Below are positions 20,901 through 30,510 of a stretch of DNA of 64,000 nucleotides, piece after piece. The position numbers and the translations under genes were made by a program. The number at the start of each line of letters is the position of its first letter. Positions within the stretch are counted from its first letter, which is position 1. Source of the stretch: Meira nashicola (taxonomy: Eukaryota; Basidiomycota; Exobasidiomycetes; Exobasidiales; Brachybasidiaceae); assembly GCA_001600355.1 (NCBI GenBank), contig BCJU01000006.1, positions 245,803-309,802 on the forward strand, written 5' to 3'. The notes beneath the pieces are model-generated. The model saw nothing but the letters and a program-made list of their open reading frames with translations. It did not search any database and had not been told where the DNA came from.

Positions 20901-22112
20901 TCATTTCCTTTCACTTTCGTCATTTTTGACGTCGAGTGAATCGGCAACTTTCTGTTCCTTTACGCTATAGTTTGAGTAAAGTTGTGTACAAAGAATTGTT
21001 AGCATAATTCCGAGTACCATGACAATCTTGCTAGAGGAAGTTGTATTTTCCTCGCTTGAGAAAATAAGCGAAATACATGATGTGAGTGCAATTGATCCTA
21101 TTCCTGCCAATCCGTTGCCAACGCTACCGGTCCATTTTGTGACTAGAGCAACTAAGATACCAACCGAGGCTTGAGCTAAAATTGCGTACCATGGCCAAAC
21201 CGAATGCATTAAACTATCGAAAGGTGCCCATAAAGATCCAGCCGAGAAGCATTCAAAAGAAATAAGGAATAAAGCAGGAACGATACTGAAGAGACCTAAT
21301 TGAAAATTAGCAACCCATAAACTTGTTCCTTTTGTGACATAAATCTTTTCAAGTAAAACACTTGCGAAAGCAGAAAGCATTGCTGCTATCATTAATGCTG
21401 CCGTTCCAGCCATCATTGGTGTACTGGCCATAATTCCTCCGTTGAACTTTTGTATGATTTCTTCCTTTTTGAGAAGTTCTGAACTTTCTAATATCGAAAC
21501 TCCAACCAAGACTCCAAATAGACACATCCAACGATTTCTCGATATATTCTTCTTCAAAATCAATTGTGATAGATAAGCAGTTGGCAAAAGTCTGATCTGC
21601 CATGCTGCTTGAAAAAGACTTGGCTCCATTCGTGGAACAGCGAAAAAGATTAAATTATTTTGAACGACAAAGAGACCTGCTGGAATTGATAACAAGAATG
21701 CTTTTTTTGTAAAAGTTTTCTCCTTGACAGATTCAATTGCACGAAAGATATTTTCTGAAAATGATTTTTGATGTTGTATGTCGTACGGTTGAGGAAGACT
21801 GCTTTCATGAACAGAAGAAGAGGATGACGAATCATCTTCACTGTCTGAACCTTGTGAATAAGTAAGATGCTTCTCATCGTTTTTGGCGGTACTTGGTATG
21901 CTTATATATTCATTTTGTGTTTGTATATCATTACCTCGGTATGCTTCATTTACAGCCAATGCCCAACAGATTGCTTGCTTGATAAGTTCGCTCATCAAAA
22001 TTGCAGCTGCACCCGAATAATTCNCCTTTTCNCCCGCCGTATGCAAAATAAAAGTGTTTGCACTTCTTTGTACCACAACCCCTAGCACCAAAAAGATTGT
22101 AAATATTGCCAT
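20901..22112 (-). CDS. Nucleotide-sugar transporter (SLC35A / UDP-Gal-type)
   Basis: A 403-residue multi-pass protein. I start at the ATG at 22112 (MAIFTIF), since the longer open frame adds a leader without family character. The N-terminal membrane segments, a long acidic Ser-rich loop (about 80-130), and the EPSLFQAAWQIRLLPTAYLSQLILKK region match the conserved core of the CMP-sialate/UDP-Gal/UDP-GlcNAc transporter family. Its role would be import of a nucleotide sugar into the Golgi lumen in exchange for the monophosphate. Two ambiguous bases (N at 22024 and 22032) leave residues 27 and 30 unknown. No intron is evident. It is convergent with the GT34 gene, and with the 27196 transporter it makes two such carriers within 8 kb. 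Substrate cannot be read from sequence. Confidence 0.8.
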   Translation of the reverse strand: MAIFTIFLVLGVVVQRSANTFILHTAXEKXNYSGAAAILMSELIKQAICWALAVNEAYRGNDIQTQNEYISIPSTAKNDEKHLTYSQGSDSEDDSSSSSSVHESSLPQPYDIQHQKSFSENIFRAIESVKEKTFTKKAFLLSIPAGLFVVQNNLIFFAVPRMEPSLFQAAWQIRLLPTAYLSQLILKKNISRNRWMCLFGVLVGVSILESSELLKKEEIIQKFNGGIMASTPMMAGTAALMIAAMLSAFASVLLEKIYVTKGTSLWVANFQLGLFSIVPALFLISFECFSAGSLWAPFDSLMHSVWPWYAILAQASVGILVALVTKWTGSVGNGLAGIGSIALTSCISLIFSSEENTTSSSKIVMVLGIMLTILCTQLYSNYSVKEQKVADSLDVKNDESERK

Positions 22113-23151
22113 ATTGAATATGAAATTTGATGGTGGTGACGTTGAAGTGTTTATAAAGAGGTTACCATATATACATATATATATCAAACACTATATTTAT
22201 ATAAAAACAACTATGTATGTATGTTATCATTCTCTACAGGACTTATCAATCGATCAGGATGTATGTGCATACGTATCATTGAAACCCTTTCTTTTCGATA
22301 ATAAAAAAAGAATAAGAAAAAATCATTCTATACTCGATTTGTTCCAGGTCTTGTCTTGCATAATTTTTAGAGCCGTTTTCTCATGCACTTAACAATGTTC
22401 CAGTAAAGAAGAATGAATTTTTATGTCCGACCGAATTGTTTGCCGCTAATGCGCGATTTTTACAAACATAGATCGCCCGGCACATCTTAGTCGGTACCGC
22501 GGGACTTGAAAAGGTACATTAGGCTGAAATGTCTCAGATACGTTGTTGAACTGCAAATGTTCTCTAAAGAAGCCGACGCACGAGTACATCGTTAAAAAGC
22601 CTAGAGAGAGTACAATACCAGTATTGTCGGTCTTATGTTAGTGTGTTTGTAAGCGCATGCATAAAGTACTAAGCTAGGGACGGGATAAGAAGTTCCAGTT
22701 CTCATGTGAAACAAAATGTAAAACACTGTTGTTTTGCGGAATACGAATAATATATGCAGGACAGAGCGACGCGTAGTTGAAACTTTTAGCAAATTTGCAC
22801 AACAATTGTTTGTTTGTTTGTTTGTGGCGCAGGACAACAACGGAAAAGGAAATATTGAAAGCTAGAATAAGACAGATAGAATGTCAGTTTCGAATTCGCC
22901 TCACGTGCTGCACTGTCCTATGAATATTCTAGGCTGTTATTATACATATACCTAAAATGATATAATAACCATTGGTACAAGATTGACGTGATACATCACG
23001 TATGTACGCAAGCACGCAAAAGAACAGACGGTCAGGCACGTCTTTTCCGCTAATCTGTGCATGCAGCGGAAATCTAATCTGCTGACAGTCTTGACGGGCT
23101 ATCAAACGATTCATTAATACACATGTATTCATTATAATAACATCATCCTAT
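22113..23151. other. Spacer, no gene seen
   Basis: Upstream region of the 20901 transporter and 3' flank of the minus-strand GT25 gene. It has a (TTTG)5-like run near 22807-22826 and AT repeats near 22165-22205. Open frames here (for example 22601-22840) show no family features. Confidence 0.5.
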
Positions 23152-24532
23152 CTATATATTTTGACCAACAAAGAGAGGTTTATTTTGTAGCAGTAAGTCA
23201 TCTTCAAGATGTTCACGTGCTGTATTAGTGATAGAAGCAGTTCTACCTAATTTTCCACCTATCTGTTGATGACTACTAAATTGACCTGCTCTTTCAGAAT
23301 CTTCACCTTCTAGTGGTTTTCTTTGTTGAAAGATTGGTGGAACGATTGTAAACTCTCTTGAAATTCCATTACGACATAATTGCATCATATCAAAATCAAT
23401 ATGTTCAACCCAAAATTTATGTGCATTCATATATAATGCTTTTTGAGCACCTTCTCTTGTCATTGCATAACCACTTAATGCCCATGAATTTCTTGAAGCT
23501 TGAAAGACTCTTAAACGTTCAGAAGAGTCAGAATCGTTATCGTGCTTTTCGAGTCCATAAGTATCAAAGACTTCAATATAATCTTTATCCATCAATTTAG
23601 GACGAGTAGGATCCTTGTAAGCCACATAAGGAGGCGACATTCCTTTAGGCAACTTATCTTCTTTCCAACCCCATTCAACTTCCGTCCCTAGCCAAAGTTG
23701 ATCCCAATGTGTAGAACTCCATGGATCTTGTGGATCGCTATAAGATTCTTTACCTTTTAAACTTGTGATCAAGTGTAGCAGCGGCTTTTGTATACGTAAT
23801 AATTGATTTTTGATATCCACATGAAAGTCAACATCATCTTCTAAGATAAGTGCTGTACGTACTCCATCTTTTAATATACGTCTCCATAAACGTGCATGCG
23901 CTTCTGCAGCTCCAAATTTACCTTGTTTATGTCGATCATGTGCTAATTCTGGAAAAATGTCTTGACCTGCTATTCCATCTACGAATTCGACGTCGAAACC
24001 ATATTGATGTGCTAAAATTGTCACTTCTGCCTTCTTATCACGTCTGTAAGGCATATTTAACACATATATTTTACCAAAACCAAGAGTACGATTTAAGCTT
24101 GGCGAGAAACCAATTTTTGAAGTAGGCCAGGTAGACGATTCAGGATATTCATGATCGAGTCGAATAGGTATACTTGATGGAAAGACGAGGTTTCTTTGAT
24201 TGCTTGGTGGTGGATTACCAGATTTGAAGTATATAATCAGAGAGATTATGCTAATTATGATAATGCCTAGTAGATATCGCGATCTATATTTACGCAGAAA
24301 AGAGCTTTTTGACCTATCGTTTGGAAAACTTGATAAATTGTCCTCTGATCCTTCGTGTTCCGATTCCTTGCTTTGTAATCCTGCTGTTGATCTTTTATTT
24401 GGAAAAGTAAGGAGGAGTTAATATCGTTAATGTTATTTCGTTTAATTAGACAAATTCTACATACCTGGAATTCAATTCATTACCAGGAGAAAACAAAGGA
24501 ATTGCAGTATACTGGCTAGATGATTTAGCCAT
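23152..24532 (-). CDS. GT25 family glycosyltransferase 1 (COLGALT/LPS-type), 2 exons
   Basis: Exon 1 is 24532-24465 (ATG to a GTATGT donor). Exon 2 most likely runs 24391-23152, with an AAAAG acceptor, giving about 435 residues; an alternative AAAG acceptor at 24371 would drop seven codons. A type II anchor lies at about residues 51-65 (YLLGIIIIISIISL-like). The GT25 opening LGFGKIYVLNMPYRRDKK follows, then the family metal-site motif ALILEDDVDF with Glu207-Asp208-Asp209. Near the C-terminus NSWALSGYAMTREGAQKALY matches the usual GT25 block. Members transfer galactose (collagen galactosyltransferase in animals, LPS core sugars in bacteria). It shares a 465-bp divergent promoter with the next GT25 gene. 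Confidence 0.8.
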
Positions 24533-24997
24533 TTCTTGTTATCGTGCAGAATGATGATGGTGATGGAATGAGACCGAGTTAAAATATGTTCTTTTTTTAA
24601 ATAAATAGCTATTTTTCAAGTTGGATTAACAAAGTTCCGTTCAAATACAGTATTATGCACAAACATAAAATTTAGCTTCCGTGCTCTGACGCGGGAAGGA
24701 AGTGAAATATTTCTGAAACAGGCCAGAATTCAGTGGTCTTAGTTTTTATACAACTGTCGCGTTCTGATGCATTTATGCACTTTCGTGCATAACCATGCAG
24801 GACAAATGTTTAAATGTTGTTGAAATTCATTTTAGAGTGTACTTTTACTGATAAACGTTTGACGGGAAAAGAGGGCGTAGCATGTATGCATGAAAAAAGA
24901 AAGATTTAAGAAACAAGACATAAAAGACATATGTACGTACCTTAAATCAAAGTCACTTACCTTTTGTTTCTAGATACCATCTCCTTAAGAACGCATC
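24533..24997. promoter_or_regulatory. Bidirectional promoter between two GT25 genes
   Basis: A 465-bp spacer separating the divergent starts of two GT25 paralogs, so a single regulatory region may drive both. A TTTTAGAGTGTA stretch at about 24830-24842 resembles the 15-bp motif found upstream of other cluster genes. No gene is seen. Confidence 0.5.
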
Positions 24998-26414
24998 ATG
25001 GATCAATCTAAGATATCTCATAATTCGAACATCAAGGAAAACGAGAAAAGACATGGGAAAAGGCTCTTCCTTTATGGTATCATTTCGTTAATCACTTTAA
25101 CGATTGCCATACTTCCCTTTCTCTCAAATGATATAACAAAACCACTATGTCTTCATTCTCAAGAAGGAAAGACATGTCGAAGTGAAATTCCGATTTTAGT
25201 CTCAGCTACTTCTCGTTATTTACCTTTTCGAATGGAGACAACGAGCGGATCACAACAACCTCTCGTGTACAACGATAAAAAGCTTGCTTCTTCGTATCCT
25301 TCAATGTATACAAACAGCACTCTTGGTTTCGAAAAGATTTATCTAATAAATCTACAATCAAAAAGGGCAAGAAGATCGGAAATGCAATTGTTATTCGGAT
25401 TTTATAATATTTCTTATGAAATAGTTAATGCTATCGATGGAAATGCTGATCAATTATCTCCATCAAAAGCTGAGGAAAAGGCTATCTTTGGACGTAAAGA
25501 AAGTCATGCAAAAGTATGGCAAATGATGTTACAAAATCAAGTGAATTCTGCATTGATTTTTGAAGATGATGTTGATATGGACAGAAGAATACACGAGCAA
25601 ATAAAACGTTTACAAGGTAAGTTTCAGTCTATCAATTGATATAGCACTTCACTAATACTTGACATATACCTCTTCTAGAACCTTTTGCTGTTATGCTCAA
25701 TATTATTCATATGGGTAAAAATCAAACTTCTCTCACGTCTAAAGACCCTTGGAATACGCCTTTATGGGACTTATTATGGTTTGGACAATGCACTGAAGAA
25801 GCATGGCAAACAAAACATTTACCTAAAAATTATAGTGCCTTACAACAACCAGAAAGTTTTCCTATACTGACTTATAGTGACCCTACTCGTTCAAACATTG
25901 CAAATTACGAAAAAATGTTCTCAAGTTATGGTGTACGGACTCATGATGACTACAGAGACAGTAGATCTCGATTACGTTTAATCCAACCAGCTAGACAACC
26001 TCAATGCCTAAGTGCTTATGCTTTGACTGGATCTGGAGCAGCAAGAGCTCTTTATCAAAATGCACATCGTGGCGAATTGTAAGTTTGAATTGGAGCAATA
26101 AGTTAAAGACTTGCCGTTATTAATACCTTCTCTCTTCCAATCACAGACACAAGGTTGAGGATGATTTAAACACACTAATACATCAAGGTCGTTTACGTGC
26201 TTATACTGTAAACCCACCTCTGTTCAATGTTCGCGTACCGCACGATGGAAATCAAAATGACGGCGAAGTGTTAAACAAAGATGGAATATTTCGTCCTGTT
26301 CCAGGAAAAGATGGTTTCACAAGAGGTATAGATAATAGTGCAAGGGAACACTTATTAGCTGATATAATAGGAGACGATCAGGTTCTTGTCAAACAACAGG
26401 GCGGATTACCATGA
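24998..26414 (+). CDS. GT25 family glycosyltransferase 2, 3 exons
   Basis: Exons are 24998-25616, 25679-26078 and 26147-26414 (428 residues). The introns are 62 nt (GTAAGT...TAG) and 68 nt (GTAAGT...CAG), and both splices restore one continuous frame. The signal anchor is at about 25-42, followed by a stem. The catalytic domain opens with LGFEKIYLINLQSKRARRSEM and carries ALIFEDDVDMD with Glu189-Asp190-Asp191. The SAYALTGSGAARALYQNAH block matches the other GT25 copies here. It also shares TSKDPWNTPLWDLLWFG with the minus-strand partner (DPWSSTHWDQLWLG there). The lumenal Golgi sugar transfer, probably of galactose, is inferred from the family. It differs from its divergent partner in intron number and length, so the two are old duplicates rather than recent copies. 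Confidence 0.85.
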
Positions 26415-27195
26415 TTTATAGAGCTTTGTTAACCATCTCAAGATTAAAATTTATATATCAAAAATCTATAATAAGTAGATTGTGTCGAGACCTTTACCTT
26501 AGATAAGATTTGACGAGATATGATGATATCACTAATCGCAGCGAGAGTATCTGTCAATAAGGGCGGTGATAGGCAGGTAGTACATACAGACCAATAGCCT
26601 TCTGTAGGCGATCTTTCAATAAGCGCGAAAGAATCTTTCTTATTTTCCGTTGAAGCCGGATCTTGTCTTTTCTCACGCGCCCGCACGACGCAGAACGTGT
26701 GCAGCGGGACAATATAGAATTGTTTCAACAGAAACTTCTTTCCCTTACCCTTCCCTCACTCTCGGAAGTTGTGCTAAGTCCGAATCTCTTAGGCTATAAG
26801 AAATATATATGTAACAACCGTGCGCTGAGCAGCACAAGTGCACAACGCTTCACAACGCGTTTTTAAAACGTAAAAGTTTTATACATTCTCGGGTTCTTAT
26901 GTCTCGGTGCTCACTTACCGCAAAAGTTGACTATAAGCCGCTAAGGTTTCACTTTGTTTGTTATTTGCATAAAGTACTACATATAGGGATTATATACCAA
27001 AGATGAAAAAGGAAATTTTAAGTACTAAAATTTTAAAGTATAAATAAATATGTGCATACATATACATAGTTCTATACATTTATAGATTTGACGATTAAAT
27101 ATTGTCATATGCAACCCTTGTCGATATTCGCTCAGATATGATTGCATTGTAAACTCTTGTTTCCAATCTTTCATCATCAAGTATCCTTTTAAAAG
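26415..27195. other. Spacer upstream of second nucleotide-sugar transporter
   Basis: 3' flank of GT25 gene 2 and 5' flank of the 27196 transporter. A GCGCTGAGCAGC element occurs at 26822-26833 and is shared with 30347-30358. The minus-strand open frame at 26444-26728 looks spurious. No gene is called. Confidence 0.45.
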
Positions 27196-28455
27196 ATGGT
27201 CGATATGGATAAAGCAAAGCAGCATACTTTGCTAAAATATTCTTCTCTCGGATTGCTAATACCGCATACGATTTTCTATACTATCCTAGCAGCTATTGCA
27301 AGAAAGCCAAATGCACAAGGTAATGTCTTTTTTGGTCCTTCAGCTGTGGTTTGTATGGAATTCGGTAAACTTGCTACCAGTTTGCTAGCTACATTTTATC
27401 GAATGTCTACCGAATCACAAAATATTACAAAAAGTGAAGAATACATTGCCATTCCTAATCGATCAGATGTTTCGCCTAGAAGTGAAAGATTGAATTCGGA
27501 AGTGGATGAAAGTGAAAAACTACAATCAAGAATTCAAATTGACAGACCTGATGTAAGCGACGTCAGCGTACATGTTCCAGAAGAAGATGATGATGACTCA
27601 TTCAAGCAAACTACACAATCTTCCGGTTTCAAGGCGGTTATGAATGCTGTAAGAGCAGAAATCTTTAATAGGAGTGGATTTCGTCTAGTTCCACCTGCTA
27701 TCCTTTACGTTTTTCAGAATAATCTACAGGTTTTCGCTGCAGGAAATCTAACGCCAGCTGAATATCAAATCGTTGGTCAAACAAAGCTAGTTTTTACTGC
27801 TATATTTTCGGTTATAATTCTACGTAAAGTACTTAATAAGCAACATTGGTTCAGTATTGCCGTTCTTACGATTGGTACGATTGTTGTCCAATTGGTTTCT
27901 TCATCTCAATTGCATAAAGTACATTCTGAAATTCCAGCGGACGCCGTCGCTGCCGCCAACACAGAAGGTATCGCTTCTCCTACTATTCTTTCCGAAACAC
28001 CAAAAGCAATTATTCGAACACAATGGAATTTACTGATTGGTACAATTGCAATGTTAGGAGCTTCAGCATGTTCAGGATTAGGAGGTGTTTTGGTGGAAAT
28101 GTTGTTAAAGCAAAAGTTACATTTTTGGACTACAAATGTATTCTTGTCCTTTTTCAGTTTATTACCTGCATCAATTCCCGTTATTCTGGATACTTTTTAT
28201 CGCTCTTCATTCGATCCGCTTCGATTTTTCAATGGTTATGTTTGGGGATTAATCGGAATGAATATATTAGGAGGAATAATCACTTCTGTTTCAATGAAGT
28301 ATGCTGATAACATTCTAAAGAACTTTGCAGTCGCAATTTCACTTATTGGTACGGTTTATTTAAGCGTCATCGTTCTTGGAGAATCCGTCAACTTTATTCA
28401 AGTAGTCGGAACAGCATTAGTCATTGGTGCTGTTGTTGGCTATGCTCGAGCATAA
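27196..28455 (+). CDS. Nucleotide-sugar transporter (SLC35A-like), second copy
   Basis: A 419-residue intronless membrane protein starting at an ATG. The first hydrophobic segments (about 15-75) are followed by a polar, acidic loop (about 80-145, with EEDDDD). The family core PAEYQIVGQTKLVFTAIFSVIILRK then appears, with more membrane segments to the end; ILGGIITSVSMKYADNILKNFA fits the conserved carboxyl half. Expected role is transport of a UDP-sugar into the Golgi. It is diverged from the 20901 copy (only family-level similarity by eye), so the two may carry different nucleotide sugars. It stands between GT25 gene 2 and GT25 gene 3 and is convergent with the latter. Confidence 0.85.
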   Translation: MVDMDKAKQHTLLKYSSLGLLIPHTIFYTILAAIARKPNAQGNVFFGPSAVVCMEFGKLATSLLATFYRMSTESQNITKSEEYIAIPNRSDVSPRSERLNSEVDESEKLQSRIQIDRPDVSDVSVHVPEEDDDDSFKQTTQSSGFKAVMNAVRAEIFNRSGFRLVPPAILYVFQNNLQVFAAGNLTPAEYQIVGQTKLVFTAIFSVIILRKVLNKQHWFSIAVLTIGTIVVQLVSSSQLHKVHSEIPADAVAAANTEGIASPTILSETPKAIIRTQWNLLIGTIAMLGASACSGLGGVLVEMLLKQKLHFWTTNVFLSFFSLLPASIPVILDTFYRSSFDPLRFFNGYVWGLIGMNILGGIITSVSMKYADNILKNFAVAISLIGTVYLSVIVLGESVNFIQVVGTALVIGAVVGYARA

Positions 28456-28686
28456 AAAGATGCTTTGTAACCCTACCTTCCTTTTGAATATATAATGATT
28501 TAATAGATCTATAAACAACAACTGTTTTTTAAAACTGAGGTTAAAGTTGATTGCTCAGATTTCAATTCCGGTAGGTTTACCTCACCCTCTATTCCAAATC
28601 TACTGCAAATTTCTTCAAGACAAATGATTGATCTATGAAATAAATTATAATGTGACTTTTATTAAAAAATACAGAATCGAAAGCCC

Positions 28687-30060
28687 TTAACGTCTACCTA
28701 ACCCACGCCTGCCCTTCGTTTCGCCAGTCCAAATACCCCATTCAGTCAATTGGCGGCCCAACGTATTTGCCATACTAGCTCGTAGGCTATCTTTAATAAA
28801 TTCAGCGTATCCTATGCTAGGGTTATGATTGCCTTTATTTTCGTGTACTTCAGCGGCACCATTATCGATCATTTTATCGCTATTACGCATGCCATCTTGT
28901 ACCTTCCATTGAGTAAAGAAGGGCGGTAGAACTTCATAACTACGAATTGTACGATGAACACTCATTTCTACAACAGCATCATCTATTGGTATTATCATCT
29001 CTCTTGAAGCTTGATAAAGAACTCTTGCTGCTCCTTGACGTGAAAGAGCATAAGCACTTAGACAAACTGCTTTATAATTAACCATTGCCATTCGTCGAAC
29101 TTTGTGACCTTTTGCTATTCTTTCTTTATCGCCAGGTAGAGTGACGTTATACCGATTCATTGGATCTAAAACCCATTCGTGCGGAAGAATATCTGTATGA
29201 TACTTTTCCGTATTTATAACTGAAGAATATTCGGGTAAACTGTCATCTTCGTACATAATAAAAGGTGGATGTTCGACATCGAATCGATCTTGACCTTTTA
29301 TATTATCTTCAATACATGTACCGAAATTGATTAAATCCCATTCTTTAGACATCCAAGGATCACGTTCGGTAGAGCGAATAATGGGTGCTGCATCGGATGT
29401 GTTTGCCCAAGAATTGATTAAAGTTGCAAAAGGTTGCTGAAATCTTTGAAGAATTTCACGTAAACGGATATCCCAATCTACATCATCTTCCATGATTAAG
29501 GCCGAATTCCATCCTTTTTCGAGTACTAAAGCAGCAGCATCTAAATGAGCACGATAAACGCCCATTGTATTCTTTGATTCTCCTTTAAATGTTTCGTGCC
29601 ATGGTAATCCATTAGGAGACAGATCTGACAATCTATGGGTGGGCAAAAAAGTGAGTTCAATTCCAGCAACTTCGGCCATGAGTAAAAGTTCATCCTTCTT
29701 ATCAAGTCTGCTGGGCAAATGAAGTACAATAATCTTTTCGAATCCAAGTGTTGAATTAACGGGATTTTGAGTGAATTTTCCCGAATAATCATTAGGTAGA
29801 ATAGTACGTTGAGGTGTATATATATCCCAAGTGGATGACGATTGAATAGGTCTTGTATATTGAAAAGTAATTAAAACCAATCCAAAAGTAAGCAAAACTG
29901 ATAATGTCACTAGAACCATTAGCAGATATCGCCGCTTTTCCTTAGGAGCCCATAGCCTCATTGATACACGTGGGCTATCATTAACTTCTTCTTCGTCATC
30001 ATATCCTTCTTCTCTATAATTAGAGAATAGATGTGCTTTTTCCAATTTGACGTCAGACAT
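28687..30060 (-). CDS. GT25 family glycosyltransferase 3
   Basis: A 457-residue intronless protein. The first true ATG is at 30060 (MSDVKLEK); the open frame continues upstream only to a TTG. A type II anchor at about 44-67 (RYLLMVLVTLSVLLTFGLVLI) precedes a lumenal domain that opens with LGFEKIIVLHLPSRLDKKDEL. It carries ALIMEDDVDWD with Glu191-Asp192-Asp193, followed by a DPWMSKEWDLINFG block and LSAYALSRQGAARVLYQ. These are the same landmarks as in the two other GT25 genes here. The lumenal loop between the first and last blocks is longer than in its neighbours. It probably transfers galactose or another hexose in the Golgi. The PLOD-type gene follows on the same strand, 450 bp upstream. 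Confidence 0.85.
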   Translation of the reverse strand: MSDVKLEKAHLFSNYREEGYDDEEEVNDSPRVSMRLWAPKEKRRYLLMVLVTLSVLLTFGLVLITFQYTRPIQSSSTWDIYTPQRTILPNDYSGKFTQNPVNSTLGFEKIIVLHLPSRLDKKDELLLMAEVAGIELTFLPTHRLSDLSPNGLPWHETFKGESKNTMGVYRAHLDAAALVLEKGWNSALIMEDDVDWDIRLREILQRFQQPFATLINSWANTSDAAPIIRSTERDPWMSKEWDLINFGTCIEDNIKGQDRFDVEHPPFIMYEDDSLPEYSSVINTEKYHTDILPHEWVLDPMNRYNVTLPGDKERIAKGHKVRRMAMVNYKAVCLSAYALSRQGAARVLYQASREMIIPIDDAVVEMSVHRTIRSYEVLPPFFTQWKVQDGMRNSDKMIDNGAAEVHENKGNHNPSIGYAEFIKDSLRASMANTLGRQLTEWGIWTGETKGRRGLGRR

Positions 30061-30510
30061 GATGACTTGCTCGAGATACAATAGTAGAAGGAAACAAAGT
30101 CATTTGACATAAAAATCTAGCAGATTATATATAACTCTAAATTGTATTATTCGGTATACATCCGACCTTTAAACTTCATGTATGTACGTATAAGATTGAT
30201 TGAAACTTCATCCCGTACTTAAACATTCAACAAGTGGCCAGAATATTCGACGCTTCTCGTGTTTGAAACTTTCATATTTTAGTGGCTGCATATAGAGTGT
30301 GCATGCATACAAACATAGATGTATAACCTACTTGACAGGTACACTAGCGCTGAGCAGCGCATGCGCTCATGCATGTAAAAAGCCTCCCGACAATTCAATT
30401 TTAAAGATTTAAATGCATAAATTCTAGATAAATAATGAATGTACATATGTATCTATTTATCTATGTATCAGGGATCTGCACTGTGCACCTTTGTGAAAAA
30501 GTGGTATATT
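30061..30510. promoter_or_regulatory. Upstream region of GT25 gene 3
   Basis: A 450-bp spacer with the partial motif ATATTTTAGTG at 30275-30285 and a GC-rich inverted element GCGCTGAGCAGCGC at 30347-30360, followed by ATGCGCTCATGCATG. No gene is seen. Confidence 0.45.

Noticed and set aside
26444..26728. 94-codon minus-strand open frame
   Set aside because: No domain or topology signal, and it lies in the upstream region of the second transporter.
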